Below are positions 17,921 to 27,073 of a DNA stretch of 64,000 nucleotides, one piece after another. The notes beneath the pieces are model-generated. The model saw only the letters and a program-made list of their open reading frames with translations, did not search any database and had not been told where the DNA came from. Where the stretch lies: contig NZ_CP011509.1 in the NCBI RefSeq assembly GCF_001027285.1, forward strand, positions 11,308,501 to 11,372,500, given 5' to 3'. Each line of letters begins with the position of its first letter. The stretch's first letter is position 1. This DNA is from Archangium gephyra (lineage in GTDB: Bacteria; Myxococcota; Myxococcia; Myxococcales; Myxococcaceae). A program made the translations under genes and the position numbers.

Positions 17921-19471
17921 ATGGCTTCTACCGGCCGGATCTCCGGTCTCCTGCTTCCGCTCTTCTCCCTCCGCTCGAAGACCGACTTCGGTATCGGCGA
18001 CTTCGGCGGGTTCGATGGCCTCTTCCAGTGGATGGAGACGGCGCGCCAGCGCCTGCTGATGCTGCTGCCGCTCCTGCCCACGTCTCCGGGCGACCCCAGC
18101 CCCTACTCCACGCGCTCGGCGTTCGGGCTCAACGCGCTCTTCATCAACCTGGAGATGGTGCCCGAGTTCCACGCCACCGGCGGCGAGGCGGCGCTCTCCG
18201 GCGAGGAGAAGCGGCTGCTGGCCGAGGCGCGCGCCGCCCCCCGCATCCGCTACGACCTGGTCTTCCGCCTCAAGGGCGCGGCCTTCCGGCGCTCCTTCGA
18301 CCACTTCGACCGCACCGAGTGGCCCCACGCCCCGCGCGCGAAGGAGTTCGACACCTGGCGCAAGCAGCAGGGGGAGTGGCTGGAGAGCTACGCGCTCTAC
18401 ACCGCCATCTCCCAGGACCGCCACCAGGCGCCCTGGTGGGAGTGGCCGGAGCCGCTGAAGAACCGGCAGCCCGAGGCGCTCGCGGCCGAGACGAAGCGGC
18501 TGGAGCACGAGGTGCGCTACCACGCCTGGCTGCAGTGGGTGGCCGAGGTGCAGTGGAACACGGTGCGCGAGCGGGCCAAGGCGCGCGGCGTGCTGCTGTG
18601 CGGGGACGAGCCCTTCATCATCGGCCAGGACAGTTCGGACGTGTGGGCGCACCCGGACATCCTGCGCCGCGACGCGCGCCTGGGCGTGCCGCCGGATGCC
18701 TTCTCCGCCACGGGCCAGGACTGGGGCCTGCCCTACTTCGACTTCGAGCGGATGGAGAAGGACGACTACCGCTGGCTCAAGTCGCGCGCCGTCAAGGCGG
18801 CCAGCTACTACGACCTGCGCCGGGTGGACCACGCCGTGGGCTACTTCCGCCAGTGGATCCGCGACGAGAAGACGCCCACCGGCCGCTTCATCCCCGAGAC
18901 GGAGGAGGCCTGGAAGCGCAACGGCGAGAAGAACTTCCGCCTGCTGTCCAAGGACGCGGGCATCGTCGCCGAGGACCTCGGGGTGATTCCGCCCTTCGTG
19001 CGCGCCATCCTCAAGGACCTGGGCCTGCCGGGCTACCGGGTGATGCGCTGGGAGCGCGACGACGCCGTCTACCGCAACCCGCACGAGTTCCCCGCCGTGT
19101 CGCTCGTCACCACCGGCACCCACGACACAGAGCCCGTGGCCGACTGGTGGGAGAACGCGGCCACCGAGGAGGAGCGCCTGGCCATCGCGCGCGTCTACCC
19201 CGAGTTCCAGGGCCTCGGCGTCACCAAGGAGTTCACCCCGGACATCCACCGGGCCACGCTCGCCGCCGCGCTCAACGCGGGAAGCGACCTGTGCGTGCTG
19301 CCCTGGCAGGACGTGCTCGGCACGCGCGACCGCATCAACCTGCCGGGCTCCATGAGCGACGCCAACTGGTCCTACCGCATGAGCCAGAACGTCGAGGACC
19401 TGCTGAGCACCGAGGAGACGCGCAAGGCCGCCGAGCGGCTGGGCCTCCTCACCGCCTCGGCCCGCCGCTGA
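17921..19471 (+). CDS. malQ: 4-alpha-glucanotransferase (amylomaltase, GH77)
   Basis: Cytoplasmic disproportionating enzyme that transfers glucan segments between alpha-1,4-glucans in maltodextrin/glycogen metabolism. The 516-residue protein shows the GH77 layout: ISGLLLPLFSLRSKTDFGIG, LLPTSPGDPSPYSTRSAFGLN, CGDEPFIIGQDSSDVWAHPD, DLRRVDHAVGYFRQW (nucleophile Asp), AEDLGVIPPFVRAILKDLGL (acid/base Glu) and TGTHDTEPVADWW. ATG 17921 starts right before the first conserved strand. It is divergent from mpg. Confidence 0.93.
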   Translation: MASTGRISGLLLPLFSLRSKTDFGIGDFGGFDGLFQWMETARQRLLMLLPLLPTSPGDPSPYSTRSAFGLNALFINLEMVPEFHATGGEAALSGEEKRLLAEARAAPRIRYDLVFRLKGAAFRRSFDHFDRTEWPHAPRAKEFDTWRKQQGEWLESYALYTAISQDRHQAPWWEWPEPLKNRQPEALAAETKRLEHEVRYHAWLQWVAEVQWNTVRERAKARGVLLCGDEPFIIGQDSSDVWAHPDILRRDARLGVPPDAFSATGQDWGLPYFDFERMEKDDYRWLKSRAVKAASYYDLRRVDHAVGYFRQWIRDEKTPTGRFIPETEEAWKRNGEKNFRLLSKDAGIVAEDLGVIPPFVRAILKDLGLPGYRVMRWERDDAVYRNPHEFPAVSLVTTGTHDTEPVADWWENAATEEERLAIARVYPEFQGLGVTKEFTPDIHRATLAAALNAGSDLCVLPWQDVLGTRDRINLPGSMSDANWSYRMSQNVEDLLSTEETRKAAERLGLLTASARR

Positions 19472-19478
19472 GGCACCC

Positions 19479-19518
19479 GCACCGGCCCGGGCCCCTCTCC
19501 ACGGGGGTGGCCCGGTGC
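19479..19518. terminator. GC-rich hairpin between convergent genes
   Basis: GCACCGG (19479-19485) pairs with CCGGTGC (19512-19518), with further GGGCC/GGCCC pairing inside. It sits between the stops of malQ and the small lipoprotein gene and could end both transcripts. There is no T-run. Confidence 0.4.
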
Positions 19519-19537
19519 CGTGCAGTCTGGAGCCGCG

Positions 19538-19858
19538 CTACCTCGGCTTGATGCACTTCACCTGGCCGGGGAAGCCATCGAAGATGGCGCACTCGTTGCC
19601 CTCCTTGGCGCACTGGAGCCGCTGGCACACGTCGAGCGTGAGGCACAGCGCGGGCGAGCGGCCGTACTCGAAGAACACCTCGAGGCAGGCCTCATCCGCG
19701 AATTGGCAGCCCAGGGTGGAGCACTGGAAGAGCGTCCTGTCCGGCGAGCCCAACGTCTGCCCTTCCCGGATCTGCACGACCTCGTCCTCACTCACACCGC
19801 ACGAGGTGAGCACCACCAGCGCCGCCGCCGCCAGGAATCCTCTGATTGGCCATGACAT
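19538..19858 (-). CDS. Small Cys-containing lipoprotein, unknown function
   Basis: A 106-residue lipoprotein: MSWPIRGFLAAAALVVLTSC, with lipobox LTSC. The mature part has seven further cysteines (FQCSTLGCQFADEACLE, LCLTLDVCQRLQCAKEGNEC) suggesting disulfides. No family recognised. It is divergent from tamA and convergent with malQ. Confidence 0.75.
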   Translation of the reverse strand: MSWPIRGFLAAAALVVLTSCGVSEDEVVQIREGQTLGSPDRTLFQCSTLGCQFADEACLEVFFEYGRSPALCLTLDVCQRLQCAKEGNECAIFDGFPGQVKCIKPR

Positions 19859-20022
19859 ACGGCCCCACTCTGGGGCAGCCGGGCCCGGGATGCACGCCCC
19901 ACGCGCCTCCGGGCGCGCGCCATCGGACAGAGCCACCTCCCGGGAGGGCACCAAATGTCCGCTGGCGGAGACGCTCCACTCCGGGCGGGTGCATCCCCGG
20001 CCGTCCGGGCTATGTATCCTGG

Positions 20023-22278
20023 GTGGACGTCGCGGACTTTCGCCTTCGCCAGTTCCTTCGCGGTACCAGCCTCCTGCTCCTCCTCTCGGCCGGGTGCGGC
20101 ACGCCCTCGGGCGCCACCCGGCCGGACCAGCCCAAGGTCGTGGACCTGAAGATCGAGGGTGCCGACGAGGTGAAGGCCTCCGACATCAAGGAGAAGATCG
20201 TCACCAGTGAGACGCCCTGGTGGGAGCCCTTCAACCCCTTCGTGGGCCCCAACTACTTCGACGAGAACGCGTGGCTCGCGGACCTGCGGCGCATCAAGCG
20301 CTTCTACCAGTCGCAGGGCTACTACCAGGTGCAGCTCGAGTCGGAGCAGCTCGAGGACACGGTGGTGCGCAAGGGGGAGGACGCCGTCGCGCTCCGGGTG
20401 AAGGTGCGGCAGGAGGGCGAGCCCACCCGGGTGGGTACGTTCGAGGTGAAGGGGATGGAGGCGCTGCCCCCGGAGCACCGCGCGCGGGTGCTGGCGGAGC
20501 TGCCGCTGGAGCCGGTCCGGGGGGACGAGGAGCGGCCCATCTTCCGCGAGGAGGGCTGGGAGGAGACGAAGGAGCTGATGCAGCAGCGCCTGCGCGAGCT
20601 GGGCTACGCCGAGGCGGAGGTGAGCGGCGAGGTGCAGGTGGACCTGGCCACCCACGAGGCGAAGGTGCTGCTGGAGGTGAGGCCGGGCCTGCGCTACCGC
20701 TTCGGCAACATCTTCGTGGCCACGGACGCCAACCCGCAGGTGAAGCCGCGGCGCATCATCGAGCAGGCGCAGGGCGCCATCCGCAAGGGCGAGTGGTACA
20801 GCGAGACGGCGCTGTCCGAGGCCCAGTCGCGCGTCTTCCGCATGGGCGTGTTCGGCGCGGTGAAGGTCAACCGCGGCGCGCCGGACCGCGAGGCCCGCAC
20901 GGTACCGGTGGTGGTGGACGTGCGCGAGGCGCCCTTCCGCTCCATCCGCCTGGGTGGCGGCGTGGGCCTGGACGCGGCCCGGCAGGAGGTGCGCGCGGTG
21001 GGCGAGTGGACGGACCGCAACTTCTTCGGCGGTCTGCGCCGGCTCACCGTGGGTGGCCGGGTGGGTTATGCCTTCATCCCCGACATCCGAGCCGCCTTCG
21101 ATCGACTCGACACGGATGGGGACGGCGTGTTGGACGCCCCCAACCTCAGCACCCCGCACGGCGTCGTCTTCGAGCTGTCCACCCAGTTCGAGCAGCCGCG
21201 CTTCCTCGCCCGCGACTTGAGGCTGCAGACGACGCTCACCGCGGAGCGGGGCCTGGAGCAGGCCTACAACTTCATCGGCGGGCGCCTGCGCGGCGGCGTC
21301 ATCTGGCAGCCCTACCCCGAGTTCTCCCTCTTCCCCAGCTACAACCTGGAGGTCTACCGGCTCCAGGGTCAGCGCGGCCTGCAGGACCAGACGACCGTTC
21401 CGCCCCTCGTGCTGGGCTGCCCCGCGGGCGCGGGCGTGGACACCTGCAACATCTCCGTGAGCTACCTCGAGCAGATCGCCGAGTGGGACCGCCGCGATGA
21501 TCCCATCGCGCCGAGGAACGGCTTCTACACCGCGCTGTCGCTGCAGGAGGGCGGCGGGCCCCTCCAGGGTGACTACGACTTCCTGCGCGTGCTGCCGGAC
21601 GTGCGCGGCTACTACACCTTCGGCGACAGCGAGCGCTTCACCCTGGCGGCACGGCTGCGGCTGGGCACGCTGTTGACCCCCGTGGTCACCAACGAGGCGG
21701 GCGAGCGCATCCGGCAGGAGAGCGCCATCGTCAACCGCTTCTTCGCGGGCGGCGGCGCCTCCATGCGCGGCTTCAACAGCCGGCGGCTCTCGCCCATGAA
21801 CCGGATCAGCAAGGACGCCAACCTGTCCCCCTCCGACCAGATCGTCCCCATCGGCGGCAACAGCCTCGTGGAGACCTCGGTGGAGCTGCGCATGAAGGTG
21901 ATCGGCAACCTGTACCTCGCCGCCTTCCACGACACCGGGCTCGTGGGCGCCGGCCCGCTGAACTTCGGGTCCCATCAGGCCGACGTCCGCAAGGAGAGCG
22001 GCCGCGTCTTCGGGGACTACCACTACCAGGCGGTGGGGCTCGGTGTGCGCTACGTCACCATCGTCGGGCCCCTGCGGCTGGACCTGGCCCGGAGGTTGAA
22101 TATTGGCCGGCCCCTGCCCATCTTCGACCCGGCCTCCGGAGCGCCCGAAACCCTGGGGGGACTGGGAGATTGCTTCGGAATCGGTGGGGTGGAGTCCACC
22201 GCGGCGGCCGCCAATCTCTATGCTGGAAGCCCGGAAGGACTCTGCACGTTCTTCCTGTCGATCGGAGAAGCGTTTTGA
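20023..22278 (+). CDS. tamA: Omp85-family outer-membrane protein, TamA-like
   Basis: A 751-residue outer-membrane protein: an export signal, POTRA-like repeats (KVVDLKIEGADEVKASDIKE, VGTFEVKGMEALPPEHRARV, YRFGNIFVATDANPQVKPRR) to about residue 300, then a C-terminal beta-barrel (surface antigen domain) with FAGGGASMRGFNSRRLSP and GLGVRYVTIVGPLRLDLARR. The stop overlaps the start of the tamB-like gene (TTGA), which supports the TamA/TamB assignment over BamA. TAM helps insert outer-membrane proteins and move lipids. The start is GTG 20023; the signal LLLLLSAGC resembles a lipobox, unusual for a barrel protein. Confidence 0.85.
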   Translation: MDVADFRLRQFLRGTSLLLLLSAGCGTPSGATRPDQPKVVDLKIEGADEVKASDIKEKIVTSETPWWEPFNPFVGPNYFDENAWLADLRRIKRFYQSQGYYQVQLESEQLEDTVVRKGEDAVALRVKVRQEGEPTRVGTFEVKGMEALPPEHRARVLAELPLEPVRGDEERPIFREEGWEETKELMQQRLRELGYAEAEVSGEVQVDLATHEAKVLLEVRPGLRYRFGNIFVATDANPQVKPRRIIEQAQGAIRKGEWYSETALSEAQSRVFRMGVFGAVKVNRGAPDREARTVPVVVDVREAPFRSIRLGGGVGLDAARQEVRAVGEWTDRNFFGGLRRLTVGGRVGYAFIPDIRAAFDRLDTDGDGVLDAPNLSTPHGVVFELSTQFEQPRFLARDLRLQTTLTAERGLEQAYNFIGGRLRGGVIWQPYPEFSLFPSYNLEVYRLQGQRGLQDQTTVPPLVLGCPAGAGVDTCNISVSYLEQIAEWDRRDDPIAPRNGFYTALSLQEGGGPLQGDYDFLRVLPDVRGYYTFGDSERFTLAARLRLGTLLTPVVTNEAGERIRQESAIVNRFFAGGGASMRGFNSRRLSPMNRISKDANLSPSDQIVPIGGNSLVETSVELRMKVIGNLYLAAFHDTGLVGAGPLNFGSHQADVRKESGRVFGDYHYQAVGLGVRYVTIVGPLRLDLARRLNIGRPLPIFDPASGAPETLGGLGDCFGIGGVESTAAAANLYAGSPEGLCTFFLSIGEAF

Positions 22279-25200
22279 GCGACACCCCGTCCCCGACCCC
22301 TCCCCGGAAGCACCGGGGCCGCTGGCTGCTGTGGGGCCTGCTCGGCCTGCTCGGGCTGGTGCTGGTGCTCGTGGTGGGCGCGCTCCTCTATGCCACCGGA
22401 CCCGCGGGTGAGGCCCGCCTCCAGGCCCTCGTCGTCCAGCAGGCGAACGAGCAGCTCGCGGGCAGGCTGGAGGTGGGCGGGCTCGACCTGGGCCCGCGCT
22501 CCGTCGTCCTCACCGGCGTGAAGCTGTACGACCCGGAGGGCGAGCTGGTGGCGGAGGTGGAGCGGGTGGAGGCGCAACTGGCGCTCACCCCGCTGGTGGG
22601 CAAGCACGTGGTGCTCCGCTCCGCGCGCCTGGAGCAACCCCACCTCTACCTGCGCCAGGACGAGCGCGGCCTCAACCTCTCGCGCGCCATCGAGTCCCGC
22701 AAGCCCAAGACGCCCGAGGACCCCAACGCGCCGCGCGGCACCCTGCGCTTCACCCTCGAGGAGCTCCAGCTCGAGGACGGCTCCGTCGACTACGTCGCGG
22801 AGGCGCCCGAGGGCAACCGCGAGGTGCGCCTGGATGACCTGGATGCCTCGGGCGCGGCCTCCTGGGCCTCGGCCACCGAGGCGCTCGACGCGAAGCTCGA
22901 CGCCACCGCCAGTCTCGGCAAGCCCGTGACGGGCCCGGTGCGTCTGGCCCTGAAGGCCCAGGGCGAGGAAGGCACGCTGAGCGCCGACGTGGACATGAGT
23001 GGCCCGGGCCTCGAGTTGAAGGCCACCGGCGGGCTGGAGGGCGAGAAGCAGGCCCGCGTCGAGGTGAAGCAGCTCAGCGTCGCCCCGGCGACGGCGCGCG
23101 CCTTCCTGCCCTCCTACCCGCTGGCCGCGCCCGTCACCCTGTCGGGCACCGTGGCCCAGGCGGGCGATACGGTGCGGGTGGACCTGGACGCCCAGGCCGC
23201 CGACGGCACCGCCGAGGTGGAGGGGGCCCTGGATGTGGAGCGGCTGCGCACCGACGGCCTCACCGCCCGCGTGCGCCAGCTCGACCTGGGGAAGCTGCTG
23301 GGCGGCGGACCGAGCACCGTGCTCGCCGCGGATCTGCGCGTCACCGGAGGCGGCAAGAGCCTGGAGACGCTCGATGGCACGGTGGACCTCACCCTGCCCC
23401 CCTCGCAGGTGGGAGGCCGGACGCTCGGCCCGGTGGAGCTGCACGCGAGCGCGAAGCAGGGCCGCTTCGAGCTCTCCCAACTCCAGGCCCAGGCCCCCGG
23501 CGCCAGCCTCAGCGCGCGCGGCGGAGGCACCCTGGAGGACCTGCGGCTCGAGGGCCGGCTCGTGGCCTCGGACCTGGAAGCCTTCGCCAACACCGTGGGC
23601 CGGCTGGGTGACGGCAAGCCCCTGCCGCTGTCGGGCCGCGGCTCGCTGGACTTCACCGTGTCCGGCCCGGCGCGCCACCCCGCCGCCAGCCTCCAGGGCG
23701 GCTTCGAGGCCCTCGCCTGGGCGGACACCGCCGTGCAGGGCCTGACGATCGACGCCCGGGTGCCGGATGTCACGCAGCCCCTCACCACGGATGCGACGCT
23801 GAAGGCCACGAAGCTGAGCGCCGGTGGCCGCACCTACGAGGACCTGAACGCCGCGCTCGTCACCCGCGGCCGCGCCCTCGAGGCCACCGTGAGTACCGGA
23901 GGCGCCACGAACCTCCTCGTGTCCCTCAAGGGCACCGTGGACAAGGACAACGAGGGCCTCGGGCTCGACGCGCTCACCCTGCGCTACCCCGAGGCGGGCT
24001 GGACGCTCCAGCGCCCCACCCACCTGGGCTGGGGCAACGGCCGCGTGGAGGTGGCCACGGAGAAGGAGCCCCTCACCCTCACCTCCGGGCCCCAGTCCCT
24101 CTCGCTGTCCCTGCGCATGGAGGGCGAGCGCCTCAACGCCCGCACCGAGCTGCGCGACTTCGACCTCGGACGGCTGCCCAAGGCCTTCCTGCCCGCCTCG
24201 CTCGACGTGGACGGCCAGCTCTCCGGCCAGGTGGCGGTGAGCGGCCGCATGGCCCGGCCGGACGCCACGGTGGACCTCACCCTGCGCGGTGGCCGCTACC
24301 AGCAGTACGCGGACCTGGGCTTCGACCTCCAGGGCCGCTACGTGCGCGACCGCGCCACCGGCACCTTCGCCGCCAATGCCCCCGCGGGCCGCATCTCGGC
24401 GAAGTACGACGTGCCGGTGCAGGCGCTGATGCAGCACCGCCGCGAGCCCGTGGACCTGGAGCTCACCCTGGACCAGGTGGACATCGGCCCCGCGCTGCGC
24501 ATGGCCGGACAGCCCGAGTCCGCCACCGGCATCCTCTCCGGCAACATGACGCTCAAGGGCCTGGCGAATGATCCACGCCTGCAGCTCACGCTGAAGGGCT
24601 CGGGGCTGCGCTACTGGGGGGTGCCGCCCCAGCAGCCGCCTCCCGTGGTGCTCGCACCGGGCTCGCTGCCTCCCGAGCTGCGTGGGGAGCCGCTCGGCTT
24701 CGAGCTCACCGCCCGCTCCGACGACCAGGACGGCACGCTCAGCGCGAGCCTGGACCTGCACGGCATCGGCTCGAAGGCCACCGCCAGCCTCGCGACGCCC
24801 TTCACGCTCGGCCGGCTCCTGACGAACCCGCCCACGGCGGCCCAGGTGCTGGACACGCCCATGCGCGAGCTGCGCGCCGACATCCGCGAGCTGCCCCTGG
24901 GCCTGTTGTCCCAGCTGGGCGTGGCCGAGCGCGCGGGCGGCCTGCTGTCGATGACGGCCCACGTCACCGGCCCCCTGCTGGCCCCCGTGGGCGAGCTGAA
25001 GCTGGAGGCGAAGCGGGCCACGGTGAATGGCCTCCAGCCCCTGGACGGCAACCTCGCGCTGAACACGGACAAGGACTCCGTGAGGCTGCAGCTCGTCGCG
25101 AGGCGGGAGAGCACGCTGCTCGCGCAGGTGGACGCCCACGTCGAGGCCCCCATCGCCGCGCTGCAGGACCAGGAGGTGGTGGGCTACATCCCCTTCACGC

Positions 25201-26984
25201 TCGCGGTGCGGGCCGGCCCCATCTCACAGCGCGAGCTGATGGGCCTGGCGTCCTCCAGCTCCGGGGGGCGGCCGGGCTCGGTCTGCCGGACCGAGGAGCA
25301 GGACTCGCGAAGCACCGACATCCAGAACGTCCTGTCGCTGAACCTCCAGGCGCGCGGCACGCTGGCGGACCCGCAGGTGGACCTCACCGCCGGAGTGCAG
25401 AACATCGGCTTGAGCCAGATTGGCCTCGGCCAGGCGCGCCTCCACTACACCTACGGTGACGCCCGCTCCGTGTTCAACGCGCTCCTGTCCGCGCCCCGGG
25501 GCGGCACGCTGCTGGCGAAGGGACAGCTGACGCAGGACCTGTCCCTGCCCACGCTGCGCAAGGGCGTGGACTTCGCCCGGGTGCCGCTGGAGGTGGACGT
25601 GGACGCGCACCAGTTCGACCTGTCCTTCCTCTCCGGCTCGCAGCTGCCCATGGTGCGCACCATCGGCGGCGTGCTGCGCATGGAGAAGGTGCACGTGGGC
25701 GGCACCATCGGCGCGCCCACCTACCGGGGCACGCTCGAGTGGGTGAAGGGCCGGCTCGCCCTGGAAGGCATGGGCGACTACCAGGACATCCACGTGGCGC
25801 TCGACGTCACCGACAAGCGCCTGAACCTCTCGGACCTCTCCGCGAGCAGCGGCGGCGGCACCCTGAAGCTCCAGGCCAAGGCGGACCGCACGTCCGCGGA
25901 GGCGTACTCGCTCACGGGTGAGGGCAACCTCGACAACTTCCCGCTCGTCTACGAGGACCAGCTCCTGGCGCTCCTGCGGCTGCGCACCGAGTTCCAGGGC
26001 GAGGTGTCCAGCAAGCTCGTCAACCTGCGCAACCTCGCCATTCCCGAGGCCCACATCCTCCTGCCCGAGGCCAAACGCAAGGATTTGCAGTCGCTGGAGC
26101 GGCCCGAGGGCATCGTCCTGGTGTGCAACGGGACGCCGATGAAGGCACCGCGGCGCAAGCGGACGGCCGACGCGGCCAGCCCGGGGACCGCCACGGGAGG
26201 CGCGGGCCCGGTCCACGAGGACGAGGAGCCCCAGCGCCAGTACATCATCAACGTGAACGCGCCGAAGAACCTCTGGGTGCGGGGCTCGGACGTCAACGCG
26301 GAGGTGGGCCTGTCGGAGAACTTCCGCGTCGAGTACTCGGACGCCACCTCCATCTACGGAGAGGTGCGCGTGCTGCGCGGCGAGGTGGAGGTGATGGGCC
26401 GGCGCCTCACCGTGCAGAACTCCAGCCAGGTGCGCTTCACCGGCCCGGCCGCCATGCCATACATCAACGCCACGGCCGAGTATGACAACGAGCGCGCGGG
26501 CGTGAAGGTCTTCATCACCGTGCGCGGACAGGGCAAGGAGTTCACCATCAAGCCCACCAGCGAGCCGCCGCTGCCGGAGACGGAGATCTACACGCTGCTG
26601 GCCACGGGCCGGCGCACGCTCAAGGCGGGCGGCGGCGGGTCGTCGATGAACCAGGAGCAGGTGGCCTCGGTGCTGGGCTCGGCGCTGGCCTCGCAGGCGC
26701 GCAAGGCCTTGGCCGCGAAGCTGCCGCTGGACGTGTTCACCATCGAGGCCGGCGAGGAGGGCTTCTCGGGGGCACGGCTGGAGGTGGGCACGTACCTCAC
26801 GGATGACCTGTACCTGGGCTACAGCGGCCGCCTGGGCGCCGCGCAGACCCAGTCCAGCACCCGGCGCGAGAACAACAACGCCGTGCGGCTGGAGTACCAG
26901 TTCAGCCCGCAGTGGAGCGTCGAGGGCGAGTACGGAGACGCCCAGCAGGGCGGCGCGGACGTCATCTGGAGCAAGGACTACTGA
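22275..26984 (+). CDS. tamB: TamB-like translocation module inner-membrane protein (DUF490/AsmA-like)
   Basis: A 1569-residue protein from a TTG start overlapping the tamA stop by 4 bp. A single N-terminal membrane anchor (residues ~18-40) is followed by some 1500 residues of periplasmic beta-strand repeats of AsmA/TamB type (GRLEVGGLDLGPRSVVLTGV, FALSQLQAQAPGAS-like segments). The C-terminal DUF490/TamB domain is visible as VRVLRGEVEVMGRRLTVQNS, ETEIYTLLATGRRTL, EAGEEGFSGARLEVGTYLTD and LGYSGRLG. It is thought to bridge the periplasm to TamA for lipid/protein delivery to the outer membrane. Confidence 0.88.
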   Translation: MSDTPSPTPPRKHRGRWLLWGLLGLLGLVLVLVVGALLYATGPAGEARLQALVVQQANEQLAGRLEVGGLDLGPRSVVLTGVKLYDPEGELVAEVERVEAQLALTPLVGKHVVLRSARLEQPHLYLRQDERGLNLSRAIESRKPKTPEDPNAPRGTLRFTLEELQLEDGSVDYVAEAPEGNREVRLDDLDASGAASWASATEALDAKLDATASLGKPVTGPVRLALKAQGEEGTLSADVDMSGPGLELKATGGLEGEKQARVEVKQLSVAPATARAFLPSYPLAAPVTLSGTVAQAGDTVRVDLDAQAADGTAEVEGALDVERLRTDGLTARVRQLDLGKLLGGGPSTVLAADLRVTGGGKSLETLDGTVDLTLPPSQVGGRTLGPVELHASAKQGRFELSQLQAQAPGASLSARGGGTLEDLRLEGRLVASDLEAFANTVGRLGDGKPLPLSGRGSLDFTVSGPARHPAASLQGGFEALAWADTAVQGLTIDARVPDVTQPLTTDATLKATKLSAGGRTYEDLNAALVTRGRALEATVSTGGATNLLVSLKGTVDKDNEGLGLDALTLRYPEAGWTLQRPTHLGWGNGRVEVATEKEPLTLTSGPQSLSLSLRMEGERLNARTELRDFDLGRLPKAFLPASLDVDGQLSGQVAVSGRMARPDATVDLTLRGGRYQQYADLGFDLQGRYVRDRATGTFAANAPAGRISAKYDVPVQALMQHRREPVDLELTLDQVDIGPALRMAGQPESATGILSGNMTLKGLANDPRLQLTLKGSGLRYWGVPPQQPPPVVLAPGSLPPELRGEPLGFELTARSDDQDGTLSASLDLHGIGSKATASLATPFTLGRLLTNPPTAAQVLDTPMRELRADIRELPLGLLSQLGVAERAGGLLSMTAHVTGPLLAPVGELKLEAKRATVNGLQPLDGNLALNTDKDSVRLQLVARRESTLLAQVDAHVEAPIAALQDQEVVGYIPFTLAVRAGPISQRELMGLASSSSGGRPGSVCRTEEQDSRSTDIQNVLSLNLQARGTLADPQVDLTAGVQNIGLSQIGLGQARLHYTYGDARSVFNALLSAPRGGTLLAKGQLTQDLSLPTLRKGVDFARVPLEVDVDAHQFDLSFLSGSQLPMVRTIGGVLRMEKVHVGGTIGAPTYRGTLEWVKGRLALEGMGDYQDIHVALDVTDKRLNLSDLSASSGGGTLKLQAKADRTSAEAYSLTGEGNLDNFPLVYEDQLLALLRLRTEFQGEVSSKLVNLRNLAIPEAHILLPEAKRKDLQSLERPEGIVLVCNGTPMKAPRRKRTADAASPGTATGGAGPVHEDEEPQRQYIINVNAPKNLWVRGSDVNAEVGLSENFRVEYSDATSIYGEVRVLRGEVEVMGRRLTVQNSSQVRFTGPAAMPYINATAEYDNERAGVKVFITVRGQGKEFTIKPTSEPPLPETEIYTLLATGRRTLKAGGGGSSMNQEQVASVLGSALASQARKALAAKLPLDVFTIEAGEEGFSGARLEVGTYLTDDLYLGYSGRLGAAQTQSSTRRENNNAVRLEYQFSPQWSVEGEYGDAQQGGADVIWSKDY

Positions 26985-27073
26985 CGGCCCGGCGGCTTGA
27001 CGGGTGTGCTCACGTTCCCGTGTAGTTCCGCGACCGCGGTCTTGCGTCCCCGCGGATTGCTCGGGAAGGCAGC

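Noticed and set aside
22218-25139. 973-codon open minus-strand frame opposite tamB
   Set aside because: Composition is that of an antisense shadow; no start signal or family motif.
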